Below, piece by piece: positions 13,558 to 25,602 of a stretch of 64,000 bases of DNA. Position 1 is the first letter of the stretch. Each line of letters opens with the position of its first letter. Position numbers and translations under genes: made by a program. The DNA comes from Cynocephalus volans (Eukaryota; Chordata; Mammalia; Dermoptera; Cynocephalidae): contig NC_084475.1 of assembly GCF_027409185.1 (NCBI RefSeq), positions 15,582,130 to 15,646,129 of the forward strand, written 5' to 3'. The notes below the pieces were generated by a model, which was not told the origin of the DNA, made no database searches, and was given only the letters and a program-made list of their open reading frames with translations.

Positions 13558-15984
13558 GAGAGTAAGGAAGAATGAGAAATTGCTGGAAATTTGAAGCCTG
13601 AGCAACTGGAGGTGGGCAGTGCACTTAATCTGCATGGGGGACCAGGAGGACAGGTAGCCCTGTTAAGCTACCTGACTCTATAGACTCTAGAGCATTCTAA
13701 AAGAGCTGTGGCTGAGCATTGCCTGCAGTGCCTTGGGAATGTGAGCTGCTTTGCCTCCATCAAGATTCCGGCAAGGCTGCCGTGGGACCTATGGTGCACA
13801 TCTAAACTCACTGACCCAAAAAGAGAGAGAGACTCAAGCTGCCCCATTTGCACCCTCCCAGATCTGTCTTGGTCTTTATTCCCAGTGCCCCGTGACCAGT
13901 AAAGGTTTATTAGGAAATAAAGAGTTCGCCTTTTTATTTTTATTTTTTCCCCTTAAGAAATGCATTTGGCCGCAGCGACTGGTGTCCCTGCCTCTTGTAA
14001 TGAGTTGGGCTACAAGAGTCCTTGAACAGAGAGTGAGTTTAAACTGATCGATGGCATTTGGGGGTTGGAAAGTTGCTCAGGAGCCAGCTAATTTATAATG
14101 TCATATTGGCTAGACTGGAAGACCCAAGAGGATAGGCTGTCTCTTGGCTTTTTATTTCTTCTTTTCTAAAAAAAAGAGAAAACACAAAGTGCCATGTTTG
14201 GCTATTGAGCATTCTGGGGTGGACACTGCCCCTGCTAGACCCTCCGGAGATGGGGGATGTTCCTTCTCTTGCTCCCCCCTTTCTTCCCAAAGACCTCAGC
14301 AGCTGTACCATAGCATGCCAATGCATGCCGCCACTGCTGTCTTCCATCCTCTGTCACTCAGATGCCTGCTCCTGCAGTTGCTGAGTTCTGCCTCTTACTA
14401 ATTTGCAGAGGACACCTGCTTCTTAATTAGCCCCAGCTCGCAGTCTGCTTCATCTCATGGTCTGCGTCTTCATCTGGGCTCCCTCTGATGCCCGAGCTAG
14501 CGGCCCGTGAAAGGGCTGCTGCTTGGCAGTCTGTGCGTGTTTGCTGCGACTAAGTGGTCCCTGAGCCTTCCTGAGTGCTACAGCCGGTCTGCACTCCTGA
14601 GCATTAAAAGAAAAAGAAACACATCCCAGGCACCGTCCAGCCATGGATCTCACAGCTGTTGGCCACATCCTCCAGAACAGCCCTTCACTGCCAGTTCCCA
14701 CTCTGAGGACAGACCTGCTGTCCCCAGAACTGGGTATGAGACCACACAGTTGGTGTGACCCCCATTCTGACTCCTCTAGATTCACGTTCCCCTTCACTCA
14801 GTGGGCACCTCGCATGTGCTGCTCCCTCAGGCTCGTGGAGGTGTGTCTGCAGGCTTGGTCTCTTTAAACAGAGGGATGCCCTTAGCAGGCTGGGATTCAA
14901 GCCTACAGGGTTTTGCAAAATGGGCCCTTGTGCGTCCTAGGATCTTGACAGACATCCACCAAGGAGGACAAAGATGGACTCAGCATCTGAGAAAGGACCC
15001 CTGGGGGACAGGACCCAGCAGCCTGCAGTAGCAGCTTTCTCTGCCTGCTCTAGGGGATGGTTCTGCTGCCCCCCTGTTTCTATATAGTGGAGCCTTCTAA
15101 AAACCAGTCTTTAAGCTTCTAAGATGAGATCTGGCCTCCCATAAGACACCCCCAAGAAGATTTCTAGCCCTGCAGCTGGAGTACCATGTTTTCAGCTGGA
15201 GGCATCACAGGTCAGAGGTGAGCCACCTGAACACCAGAGCGCAACAGGAGTCCAGCTTCCAGCACGCCACAGTTATTGGGAAACATCTGTGGCAAGTAGC
15301 TTAGTATTTATTCTTTTAACTGACTTCTCCCTCTCCATCCTTCAAAAGAGAAATTCATCAGTGGAAAGTTTCCCTGAGGTGGTAATTTTCCTAAATGACT
15401 TGCTGATAGTGCCGCACACAGACTTCCTCCGCAAGAGTTGGTGGTTCTGCATGCGATACCATGTCCCCAGCTCCTCTCCCTGGGCCTGAGAGGGGACCAT
15501 GTGGGCTGCTCGTTGCTTCTGCCAGGAGAGTCCCTTCCCTCTGCCTTCCCATCACCCCTAGCCTAATGGAAACACTGACCCTTCCCCCTCTTCTGAATGG
15601 AAGCAGGGCTATTCAGAGGAAAGCTCAGAAGAAAGCTCTTCTTTCCAGAACTCTCCGAGCCCTGGTGACTGCCAGGGTGCCTTTTCCATCCCAGCTAATT
15701 AGAGCCTTTTCCTTAAGCGGCACTTTAGTCCTTCGCGTCATTTATTCTCACAGTGATAATGGGCTTGGATAAGAGGTCACAGTTTCTCCCACATCGTGCT
15801 CTCCTTGCGGGTGGGGGCAGGATGGGCTTGGCCCCCCTTCTGTGGCACTCCCGCCTGCCTGTCACGAGGACTGGCCACTGGGCTCAGCAGCTGTGATGGA
15901 TTCACCCAGATCACAGGGCTAGAACCTGGGTCCCCAGAATGGCCCCTCACCCCACATTCGTTCAGGCTTCCCAGCCGTCTGCCG

Positions 15985-16160
15985 CATCTCTGGCAAGCGT
16001 CATTAGCATTAACGTGATAAAATGGCACAGTGTAAATGTTAATAAGGTCTGATGCCTCGCGCTGCTTCCGAGTGGCAGATTGGAAATGGTACCGTCATCT
16101 TAACTCCAACGAGCAGTTTTTAATTCCGCTGCTCCCTGAGCAACCAATTTGGTATGAAAA
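15985..16160. promoter_or_regulatory. Possible conserved non-coding element
   Basis: A repeat-free stretch with several TAAT cores (gtcattagcattaacgtg, gttaataagg, tttttaattccg), a CCAAT (gcaaccaatttgg) and retained CpGs, unlike the surrounding intron. No coding potential is recognised. Conservation was not measured. Confidence 0.3.
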
Positions 16161-16284
16161 TCCTAACCTTCCTCAGTTCTCTCCCCAAGTCTTTACTGTG
16201 CCACATTTACCCCCCATTTTCTTTTGCAAAGAGTTTTCAAATTTCCCAAAGATCAGTTTTCTAAAACAGGGTTAGATTTGCTTC

Positions 16285-16304
16285 TTTTTTTTTTTTTTTT
16301 TTTT
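16285..16304 (+). repeat. T(20) homopolymer
   Basis: Uninterrupted run of about 20 T in the TMEM104 intron, shortly before the exon at 17,087. No attached SINE body was recognised. Confidence 0.9.
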
Positions 16305-17086
16305 AAAGTAAACACTCACTTTCCCCTCTTCTCCAAAGAGAAGAGAACTGAGGGGGGCCAGTGCCAACAGGCACCCACTCCTCTGACTGGGCTCCATCCC
16401 ACCCCAGGCCTTGTCACTCCCATGTTCCCAGCTGCGGGTCCTTTTCTTCCTGGTCCCGGGGAGGTGCCTGAGTGATCTGCCCTGGAAGCTCTTGTCCTCT
16501 GGGCTTCTCTCTAAGCTGGAGATGTGGCTGATGTACGACTCCTGATCACTCCTCTTCTCCAGGCCCTTCAGGGGGGTGTCCTCTCTCTGTGCCGCCCTGT
16601 TAGGTCTCCTAGGCGCCTCCTCCCGTGTCCTTTCTTCCCCGTGAACAGTGAGGGCCAAGGCATGTCATGTGTTTCTTTTGGATCTTCTTCTTCGTGCCAT
16701 TTTGTACCCAACCCATGCTCATAGCCAGCTGAGTGCTGGGCATGTGGCTCCTCAGTCCTCGTCTGCTGCAGAGAGCAGAATCGAGCAGGTGGCATCCCGA
16801 GGACAGTGCCGGGGCTTTGCCTAGAAAGTGCACTAGTGTCCAAACAAGAAGTGCGAGTAGTGGAAGAGGAGCATGGCCCTGCATCTCTCATTCCACCCCT
16901 GGCGCTCGGCACTTACCCAAGGGGACGTTGTTTGACCCCTGGGAGCCTCTGCCAGCCCAGGTGTACACCGAGTAGGACCGGGCCTCAGCTGCAGAGGCGG
17001 CTGTGTGAACAGCACGTTCTCCCCATGCGACAGTCTGCAGTGTGCGGTCAGCCTCTGCGCTCCCTCACTCTTGTTTCCATCCCCAG

Positions 17087-17180
17087 GCTGTCTTCACTCT
17101 CCTCCTCGGACCTTTCACCTTCTTTGACGTGCAGAAGACCAAGTACCTACAGATCCTCACCTCTCTCATGAGATGGATCG
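17087..17180 (+). CDS. TMEM104: TMEM104 penultimate coding exon
   Basis: This 94-nt exon lies between a pyrimidine-rich acceptor (ends ccccag) and a consensus donor (gtgagt). It reads in phase 0 as AVFTLLLGPFTFFDVQKTKY followed by LQILTSLMRWI, and its last base starts a split alanine codon (G|CT) completed at 31,222. The peptide matches the TMEM104 segment just before the transporter-like C-terminal half, with one membrane-spanning stretch and the conserved FFDVQKTKYLQ motif. It joins in frame to the terminal exon 14 kb downstream. TMEM104 is a predicted multi-pass membrane protein related to amino-acid transporters (Aa_trans superfamily). Its substrate is not known to me. Confidence 0.93.
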
Positions 17181-17364
17181 GTGAGTCAGAAACATTTCGA
17201 TTCTCTGCCCTGTCTCCCTCGTCCCTTCTTTCACCTTTTCTGCGAGGCCGTGTGAGCCTTCCTGCTGTGGCTGGGATGTGATGTGGTTTCCATTGACTCA
17301 GGTCTGTCTGGTCCTTCGACCTTTCCAGAAGGCAGAGAGGAGGCAGGTACTCTGCCTGCTTTTT

Positions 17365-17460
17365 ACTAATAGGGAACTTTAGTGCCAAAAAAGATAAATG
17401 ACTTTTTTGAGGTCACATAGTGTGGATGAAGCTGGGGCTAGGACCTGGGACTGCTCATTT
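17365..17460 (-). repeat. MIR fragment
   Basis: aaaagataaatgactttttt, gaggtcacatagtgtggatg and ctggggctaggacctgggac fit a reverse MIR. Confidence 0.5.
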
Positions 17461-20400
17461 TGGGGCCAGCCTCTTTTTCACACGATCATGCTGGGTCCCC
17501 ACTGACCCACAGGCTAGCAGGTGGGCTCCCGAAGGCCTGGGTCGGGCTATGCCGGCTGTAGGGTACAGGGGCAGCACTGCTCTGCATTCTCATGGGCTTG
17601 CTGTGGCATCACTGAAACCCAGCAGGCTGTGTCTCTACCTCCGAGTCCCTGACCACCAGGGTGTGAAAAGACACCTTATCCGCAATGACTTAAGACTGAC
17701 ACTTAACTGAGCAAGAGTGCCATTGTCCTCAGCTAGAGCTTGGGGGTCTCTTCCCCCTAAACCGGGTTGGCAGTGGGGAGCTCGTTCACTTCCACCACAC
17801 CATCCCACCAGCCACTTCCAGGAAGGGGCCTGCTGCTGATCCACGTAGACACAGGACAGGAGGGTGTGGGAGCCCTGCTGCCCTCTGTCACCAGCACGTG
17901 ATCAGCATCAGCTGGATACTTGGGCTTGGTCTAAAAGCACAGAAGGCTGCTGCTGTCTGACAGGAGGGCCCGGGCAGAGTGTTGTGCCTGGCCTCCAGGA
18001 GCCTGAGGGCGCTCCCCAGGAGCTTGCTTGCCCCTTGGCACAGGGCTCCTACTTCCTGACCATCTTCCCCAGCCCCCTTTCCCACTGCATTCACCCCTTC
18101 CCCCTCATCAGGACTTGGGAGGGGGACAGAGCAGTTCCTTTTGCTCCTGATTCCACACTAGGACTCAGCAGTAGGTCATGATGTGCCAAGGGCAGTTTCT
18201 GATCCAAATGACATCCAGCAGTTCTAGCACCTCCAATCCCCTGGTTCCCCTGACTCAGATCCCAGCATAAGGAGCCAGCGCACATGGGAGTCCTGGCATC
18301 TTTAGTTGTAAGGGGCTGCAGTGGTCAGGCAGCCCAGCCCTGCCCTGCAGGAGAGGCTCTGCAGCACAGGGGACCAGGTAAAGCTCCCGCTGCACTCGGA
18401 GGGAAAGTATGTCAGTGCCGGAAAGTTCTTCCTGCCTCAAGCCGAGCCTGCCAGTCTGTAACTTCTTCCCATTCTTGGTTCGTCCTTGCAAGGAAATGAG
18501 AGCAAGACCAAGATGAGTGATGGGGCAGTACTGCAGCCCATAGGAGCATCCAGGTGTGGGCTGTCAGGCCTCTAACCTGATGGGTGCATCCCATCATCCA
18601 GCCATCATGAGGGAGGGGAGGACACCTGTTGGTACCTGCGTGGGGTGAACTCCTTGTCGGATCAGTCGGTCATATCACATACTCACTGGCAGGCAGCTCT
18701 TCCCATATTTCATTCACAAGTTCCAAAGCCCTGGGTTAAATTAACGTGACCTCCTGGGAAAACATGAGAACTCGTTACTTAGTTCATGAGGATCGAACTA
18801 GCTCCTAGGACAGAGGTCGGAATGGAGCCTCCGTGGGGGCCACGAGGGACTGTGTCTGGAAGTCGAAGTCAACAGGGATCAGAAACACCAGCCAGCCACG
18901 CTTCTCCTTATTTCTCTGCTTGTATGAAGTATTTGAAAGCCCTAGTAATCTTCAGAGGAAAGTGTTTTCTCAGTAAAGTAGTATTTGGGGAAAACTATTC
19001 TTCCTTCTGGCTTCCCTGGCCTAATTCCATTGTTCCAGTCCCTTTGGCTCCCTGAAGCGAGGGGTATGGCCCCAAAAGTCTGGCCCCTGCGCTGCTCAGG
19101 ATGGGCTGTCTTGACCTGCTGCATCAACGGTGGGAAGGGACTTGGTAAGCAGCAGCACAAAAGCTGAGCTGCTTCCCGTTTCCTTTCCCTCATCCGGGAG
19201 GATAGGAAAAGAGAAGGAAGACATGGGGGGACGCCCATGCTGTAGTGAGCAGGATGGTTCCCCGTGTCAGCCCAGAGGAGACAGCCACCCAGATAATGAC
19301 AGTTAATGGTGTATGTAGCCCCCTGCACCTGTTTAGTGCAACAAATTTCTCTCTGCGTCTGCTGAGCAATACATTCATTAAAAGGAAGAAGGTTGTGAAC
19401 AGGAGAGGAGGAGGCTGACTGTAAATAAAGAACAACTGTCTCAGCGCAGGAGACCAGATGTACCCTAGACGTGGGTCAGAAGAGGAGCCGAGCTGCTGTT
19501 GCTGGCAGGACCATGGTCCTGGAAGGCAGCTCACACAGCCCTTGCTCCCTTTCTGTTCTGATGTCAGAGACCTCTCCTCTCCCAGGATTAGGCGCTCGGT
19601 GGCATCAGCAGCTCGCTTGCTTTAGAAAATCGACTGCTCTTTCCCCCAACAGTGGGCCAACCTGTTCTCTCATGAGGCCATTTTGCCTCCTCTCCCCCCA
19701 TCCAGAACCCCCTCCCCCAGGGCAGCAGGACGGCAGCAGTTAGCCCCAGGCACTGCAATTGGAACCTGGAATTTTTGCCCACTGGGCCTCATCCCACCCC
19801 ATTCCCCTGTCCCCAGGGGGGCCCTGAGGTTTCTGGGTTCCCCCAGGCAGCTCTGCAGTGCTACGGAGAGGTGACAGTGGCCGTGACCAGCTCATGAAGG
19901 TTATCTGCGCTTGTGTTTTTGGTGGTGACATGGTCGTCTTTGCAAGTCATTTGCCACTTCTCTCCCTTTGATCCAAGAGATAATCAAATGTCAGGAGCCT
20001 GTTAGGCGAACTCTCTCCAGAGTGCTGCCATGGGTGACAAAGCACAGGCAGGACAGTCTCAGAGCTCTGGGCTTGAAAAGCAAACCTGCCTGTGACACAG
20101 AGCTCTCGGCAGGAAGAAAAATCACCCAGTTAAGCAAACTAAAGTGTAGCTGAGTCTAGGGTTCAGTTCCCAGCTGGGGGCATTGGAGCCACCTGAGTGT
20201 TTTTCTTCTCAGATCTGGTGGCAGGTGTTTTCTTCATCTGACCCCAGGCAGCAGCAGGTCACCAGGAATGGCAGAAGGGAATGGAAATCATAGGATCCCC
20301 TGGAGCCACCAAGCAGCACAGAGTAGACAAGCCCCCTTGGTGGAGGGACCTCAGTCTGCCTATTGGATGTTTGCAGGCCGTCTGGGAACAGGGGCTGGAC

Positions 20401-20739
20401 CCCACAGAGGATGTCTGTCCTCTGGGCCAAGCTCAGCCCAGGCAATTTTTCTGGAACTCTAGGGTAGCTAAAGGCAGTGATCTCAAAAGCCTGTTTGTCC
20501 TCTCAAGTCTCTGCCAAGTTGTCAGTTTGCAACGATCTCCCTTTTCATCTTGCCTCTGGAGAGCAGCTGTGTGGCCGTGTGCCCCGCACGACCCTCCCTT
20601 CTTTCCCACACTCCTGCCCGCACACCCTTCCGCTTCCCCTCCCCAGATTAGGGCCCAGCCTTTCCAAGAGCTGAGTGGGGAGCTCGGGGGGGCAGTAAGC
20701 TGGCCTGGGTTCCAGGAAGACAAAAGGGAAGAATGAGCA

Positions 20740-21010
20740 CCAAAGGGACCGGAAAATCATAAATAAATGTGCTGAGCCGGAAACTTTCTTGCACTTAATT
20801 AGGAATTTGTTCTGCCATCTGTTGAAACAAGGCCGGGGGACATTGCTGGCCCCCAGCTCTACTGCAGAGCCTGCAGGCCAGTTCCTCCCCGGGCTTTTGC
20901 TCTGGCCTTCTCTACTTCATTAGCCCCAGAAGCCCCCTTGGGCTGCCAGAATGGGGCTTAAAGGGTTAAATGGCCTTTATAAATAGCCACCTGTCCAGGG
21001 AAAATGCCAG
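20740..21010. promoter_or_regulatory. Possible intronic enhancer (MEF2 + E-boxes)
   Basis: Contains a perfect MEF2-type site ttataaatag (20,977-20,986), a CACCTG E-box a few bases later, catctgttg, and a homeobox-like cttaattagg near 20,795. This is a stretch without recognisable repeats. It is sequence-motif evidence only. Confidence 0.3.
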
Positions 21011-21399
21011 AATGTGTAACAGGTGCCAGTGTTGACTCATTTCCTGTGCTCCCCAAATAAGTTCTGGGAAACCAGGTGGTCAGTTTGGGAGACCCAGATT
21101 GCACATGCCCCTGAGTGCACGGAGGGCCTCGGTTTGCTGTCCCCAGCAAGTAAGGCAGCTGTCCAGGCCTTAGCAGGCCTCCTGGCTGCCTCCTTTGTCA
21201 TCCAATCAGTCGGTGACCCCAGGTGCTGCCTCGGATCAACCGCAGGCTCCCGATCATGGAGCTTCAGCTCTGGCGGTGGTTTGTGCCGGGTGCCACACTT
21301 TCTGGTTGTCACACTGAGCCTCCTCGCTTGGTCCCCTTCAATGTGGGGCAGATGGTCTCCACTCCCAGCATGCACAGCAGACCCCACCTCCCTCAGCCG

Positions 21400-21530
21400 G
21401 CTCCCTTGTCTGTGCAGTGGCAGTGAGGACTGGTCTCGCTGAGCAGCCATGAAGATAAAATGGGATCACATATAAAGCGCTCAGGAGCACAGTGCCCAGC
21501 ACCTGGTCAGCATTCAGCCGTGAGCCACCA
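21400..21530 (+). repeat. MIR 3' fragment
   Basis: tgggatcacatataaagcgc, tcaggagcacagtgcccagc and acctggtcagcattcagc. Confidence 0.55.
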
Positions 21531-24272
21531 TGAGCATCCCCCTCATTGTCATCTTGGTCGGCCACTGCATCCTGAGAGTGGCCTCAGAATGTGCCCCCCT
21601 TGGGGCTGGCCATGATATTGGGGACATGACCTCAGCCACCTCCAGAGAGGGCTACAGTGCCCGGTATCCACACTGGGGGTCCAAGGTGAGATCTTGAAGC
21701 ATCACTGCTTGGCTCTGTACAGCTCCCCTCTGCGATGCCCCAGCTATGGTCCCTGGTTCCCACTGGGAGGGGAACCCTACCTCCACCACTGTCAGGGGAG
21801 CTCTGAGCCAGAGAGAAGTGACAAGCATACCCCTCTCTGGCTTCTAGCTCTCTGTCACCAGCGGGTGGGCCATGGACACTAAATGAGGTGCAGCTAAGAG
21901 GCTGTGCCTTGCACCCACAGCCCAGCAGTGGTGGCCACAGAGTCTGAGCCTTAAGCAGCCAAACCCACAAGTATGGGTTGCTCCCACCTGGGATACTCAG
22001 CAGCTGCCCAGCAAGGAGCTCTCAGGCTGGAAGGGGATGTGACAGTATTGTTATATTACTTCAGTCCCATTACCTTCCCACTTGGGGACATGAACAGCTT
22101 GCTCAGCTCGGGGTGCCCCATTTGGCGTTATTAAAAATCCGATTTTTTCTAATAAAGGCAGCTCTGGAGCGCCACAGCCCTCTTCGGGCCTGGGTTGTGG
22201 AGGACCCGCAGGGCTCCCTTCCCTCTGATTGTGTATTCAGAGCACACGCCACACACAGCCTTCCCGTCTCTGTGTTCCCCTCAAAGTGGGTCAGGCGCCG
22301 TCCTCTCCAGGCATTCGTGGATGAACTTGAGCCTGCCTCGTGAAGTTTCTCAGCCCTGCTCTCTCTACCCCCCACCCCCAGCAAGAGTCAGCAGGGCAAG
22401 GTGGGACTTGGCAGTAGTGGCAGGAGGCCCCCAAGAGGGACTGTCCCCTGGGAACATGAGGGCTTTCTTGTGTTTACCTGTCCCCAGATCCATGCCTGAT
22501 CTCTGTGCAGTGTCTCCTGGTAGGACTGCTGCAATCTGTCACTACCAGCAGCCAGGGGTCTATGTGTCTGGTCCATCTGTTGCTCACTGCTGCCAACTTG
22601 GCATTTGAATTCCTTCACATCCACTGAACTAGTGCTTCTCAGAGGTCCAGGGAGGACCCCCACACACACCTAAAATGAAAGCAGCACTTTCAGCACCCTC
22701 TGCGCATCCAGACAGCCTGACCACTCAGCATGCCTGGCCCTGTCACCAGCCCTGCCCTCACCAGGACTGTGCCCCCTGCCCACTCTCCCTCTGGCCCACT
22801 GCCCAGGACTCTCCTGGGATGTTCAGTGTCCAGCTTTCACTTGTTACTCCACCAGTGGAAGGAACCCAGCAAAACCTTCTGGGTATGTTTCATTTGGGTC
22901 TTAATTTTATTCTTGGTTTGTTTCTTTGACATTCTCTCTGCAAACACTGAGGTCAGTGTATAGGAGAGGAACCTGGAGTTTCTGTCTTAAGGCTTTTAGG
23001 GTAAAGTGGAAACTTAATTAAAGTGTGCAGGAGAGTAGCCTGCCCCGTGCTGCTATCACACCTCACATTAGCATCAGCCAGGGTTGACCTGAGGGTTCTG
23101 CTCAGCCTGAGCAGAGGCTGGTGCTCTTCCGGCTGCACCTCTCTGAGCAGCTTCATTGTCGGCAGCTCTGATCTGCTTGCAGCCCCGGCATGTGCAGATG
23201 CTGCCATTAGACGAGGACTCCTTTTCTACCCAAGGGGTTGGCGGGCCAGCTGCTCAGACACTGACAAGGCAGGGGAAGATAGGTCGCAGATGACCTGTGG
23301 TCAGCGGGTCAAGGTGTCTGACCCGACAATGGTTACAGGCCTGGCCTCTGCACAGAGTTGGGCTTTACGCGGGCAGGTTAAACCTCAGCCCTCAACAGAG
23401 TCAGGCAGTCACATACCCCTGCAGAGCTAATGTGCCCCATAGCAGCCAGAGCTCCAGAGCCTACGTTCAGACCAGGAGAAACCAAATGCCCTTGTCCTGG
23501 CATCACCTCTCCCTGTCTCCTTTACTCTGTCTCTCCCTCCTGGTCTCTCTCTGCGTCTAGCTGGCTGCTCGAGAGGGAAGGCTGACAGTGCCTGAAATTT
23601 TATGTTTCTAATCTCCTTCCTGGCCAGCAGCCAGAGGCCCCTCAGCTCTGCCTTCTCTGCAATTACAAACTGGGCTTGCTCTGACAGCTTAAAAATGAAA
23701 AATTGAGACACTACCTTCCCAGGTGCCACCTGCACGGTTTCAAGGGTGTGGGAAGCTTGAAGGGTGAAAAGCAAGAACTCCTGCTTCCTATTTAAGACTT
23801 GATTGCTTCAGAGACTGAAATTCCTGCCCTTATCTACTGCTGCCTTCTCCTGCCACACATGGAAAAAGGAAGACTCTTCTCTGTGTCCTTTGAGGTAAAT
23901 AACTTAGCCACAAGGTAGAACCTGGTCCTGTAAAGTTGATTATTTCAACACTTTTCTCTTCTGCTCCTGTAATGAGGAGTGGACAGAGCTAGAATCCTCC
24001 AGAAAGCACAGAGGTTGGCCCAGTGTGGGAAGGTAGTCAGATTGGCTTTCAATTCCATCCTTTCAGCAGAAATCAAAGTGAGTTTGGAATGAGTTGATGT
24101 ATGCTGTAGGCAAGGCCAGTGTACACAGAACATCTCACAGGCCTGAGATAAAAATCTCACCCAAGGCCAAGATGCTTTTGGAGACAAGCACTTCCGTGTG
24201 GAGAACTTCTCATTTTCCCCAAAGGGGACTTCTCTCGGGCAGAGACCAAGCCTGTCCTGTCTCTTCAGGGTA

Positions 24273-24356
24273 TACGAGGGGTCTTCAAACATTCATGGAA
24301 AGATTCATATTATCTTTTAATTCTATTTTCCAAGGATGATTTGAAATGTCCTTGTA
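24273..24356. mobile_element. 84-bp palindromic mariner-like MITE
   Basis: The ends are imperfect inverted repeats: tacgaggggtcttcaaac on the left, and on the opposite strand tacaaggacatttcaaa on the right, each followed by a tggaaa block. TA dinucleotides stand at both borders, as in Tc1/mariner insertions. The AT-rich centre has no coding capacity. Family not named with certainty. Confidence 0.5.
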
Positions 24357-24736
24357 CACAGGAGACCTGCAGCCTGTGCTCAGGTAGGAGGGTGATGACC
24401 AAGGGAGCCCCCAAGAACCCATTTTACTCATCCCGGTCTAGAGAGCCTCACACTCAGAGTCTCCCAGAGACAGAGTGCTGGGGACAGCTTGGCCTTGAGT
24501 GGCCAGAGGAACGCTGGGTGGGGCAAGAGGAGGAACCAGGAATCCTTCTGCTTCGCAGAGCAGGTGTGAGCAGCCTGTCCGGGGTCCTCCTCACTGTCCA
24601 TCCCTGACCCCCAAGATTAGCTGGTGCCAGTGATGGGTGTTCCTGAGAAGTGTTCTGGCAGCAGCTCAACCCGGCCAGGAAGGTGGGTCACTAGTGTGAG
24701 CACCATCCCCTCCTTAGAGCACAAGAGTTAGATGAA

Positions 24737-25140
24737 TGATGGAGTTTGGATGTGTTGTCCCCTCCAAAATTCATGTGGAAATTTGATCCCCAATGTGGCA
24801 GTGTTGGAGACTGATTGAGTCATGGGGGCGGATCCCTCATGAATGGATTAATGCTGTCGCTGGGGGAGGGATTAATGAGTGAGTTCTTGCTCTGTTAGTT
24901 CCCACGAGAGCTCGTTTGTTTAAAAAGATCCTGGCACCTTCTCTCTCCCTCGCTTCCTCTCGCCATGTGATCTGCTTCTACCTGCCACCAGCTGCCTGCC
25001 GCTTTCCGCCATGCATAGAAACAGCCTGAGGCCCACACCAGAGGCAGCTGTCCCAGAGTCGTAAGCCATGTAAACCTCTGTTCTTTATAAATTACCCAGT
25101 CTCAGGTGTTCTGTTATAGCAACACAAACGGTCTAATACA
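24737..25140 (+). mobile_element. Solo MaLR (MST/THE1-like) LTR
   Basis: About 404 bp starting TG and ending CA, with the typical order of THE1/MST LTRs: ggagtttggatgtgt start, gagtcatgggggcgg, ccatgtgatctgc, ataaattacccagtctcagg and gtctaataca end. Flanking pentamers atgaa and atgag suggest a slightly decayed 5-bp target duplication. No internal retroviral-like sequence is present. Confidence 0.8.
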
Positions 25141-25309
25141 ATGAGCACTCGGGACTGACAAGGGTCTCCTTGACTGCCTGGGAGCCAGGCTTTCAGAACA
25201 CAAAGGAGGTTTCTGCGATGGTAAAAGGGACTCACATGGTTTTGAGCTGCTGCCACAGCCCAGGCTCCACCTGGCGCATCACTGCACCGTCCTCATCCAT
25301 CCCCACGTG

Positions 25310-25404
25310 CCCTTGCCATCATCTCCATTTTTAAAGGCAATGAGATCTGCCCCAAGACCACAGTTAAGTGGCAGAGTCATGACTTGAACCCAGGATAACT
25401 GGAG
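25310..25404 (-). repeat. MIR fragment next to SINE insertion
   Basis: ctccatttttaaaggcaatg, agaccacagttaagtggcag and gacttgaacccagg fit a reverse MIR. The CYN-like SINE inserted at its edge. Confidence 0.55.
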
Positions 25405-25420
25405 AACTTGAGCTTGTTTA

Positions 25421-25602
25421 TTTTATTTTTTATTTATTTATTTTTTTTTAAAGATGACCGGTAAGGGGATCTTAACCCTTGACTTGGTGTTGTCAGCACC
25501 ATGCTCATCCAATGAGCAACCGGCCATCCCTATGTGGGATCCGAACCCGTGGCCTTGGTGTTATCAGCACCACACTCTCCCAAGTGAGCCACAGGCCAGC
25601 CC
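25421..25602 (-). mobile_element. Dimeric tRNA-Ile SINE (CYN/t-SINE-like) with 16-bp TSD
   Basis: This is a minus-strand SINE made of two tRNA-Ile-like units and an A-rich tail, with no tRNA-unrelated body. Each unit keeps box A-like (gtgagcc/ggtgagc type), the ggtgctgataacaccaag anticodon-stem region and box B-like gggttcggatccc sequences. A perfect 16-bp target-site duplication, aacttgagcttgttta, lies at 25,405-25,420 and 25,603-25,618. Its monomer-multimer tRNA-Ile architecture is that described for colugo CYN SINEs. It inserted next to an older MIR. Confidence 0.85.

Larger units (their letters stand above)
1..17086 (+). other. TMEM104: Intronic sequence upstream of TMEM104 exon (no exon recognised)
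   Basis: No stretch here matches any TMEM104 segment N-terminal to the exon at 17,087, and no other protein family is recognisable on either strand. The open frames are short and lack conserved domains. The region is therefore read as intron of TMEM104, which in human has very long introns. It holds ancient repeats (MIR, L2, MER5-like, a MaLR LTR fragment), a 33-bp minisatellite and a few AT-rich, homeobox/MEF2-site-rich stretches, listed separately. An unrecognised non-coding RNA cannot be excluded. Confidence 0.6.

Noticed and set aside
20978-20985. TATAAATA as a TATA-box promoter
   Set aside because: No gene start, CpG island or exon follows it. It fits a MEF2 site better and sits deep in an intron.
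22195-22608. 137-codon plus-strand ORF in the TMEM104 intron
   Set aside because: No homology is recognised, it contains no domain, and its length is within chance for GC-rich intron.
25421-25602. tRNA-Ile gene candidates
   Set aside because: The tRNA-like units have TSDs and an A-rich tail, and disrupted acceptor and anticodon pairing. They are SINE copies, not functional tRNA genes.
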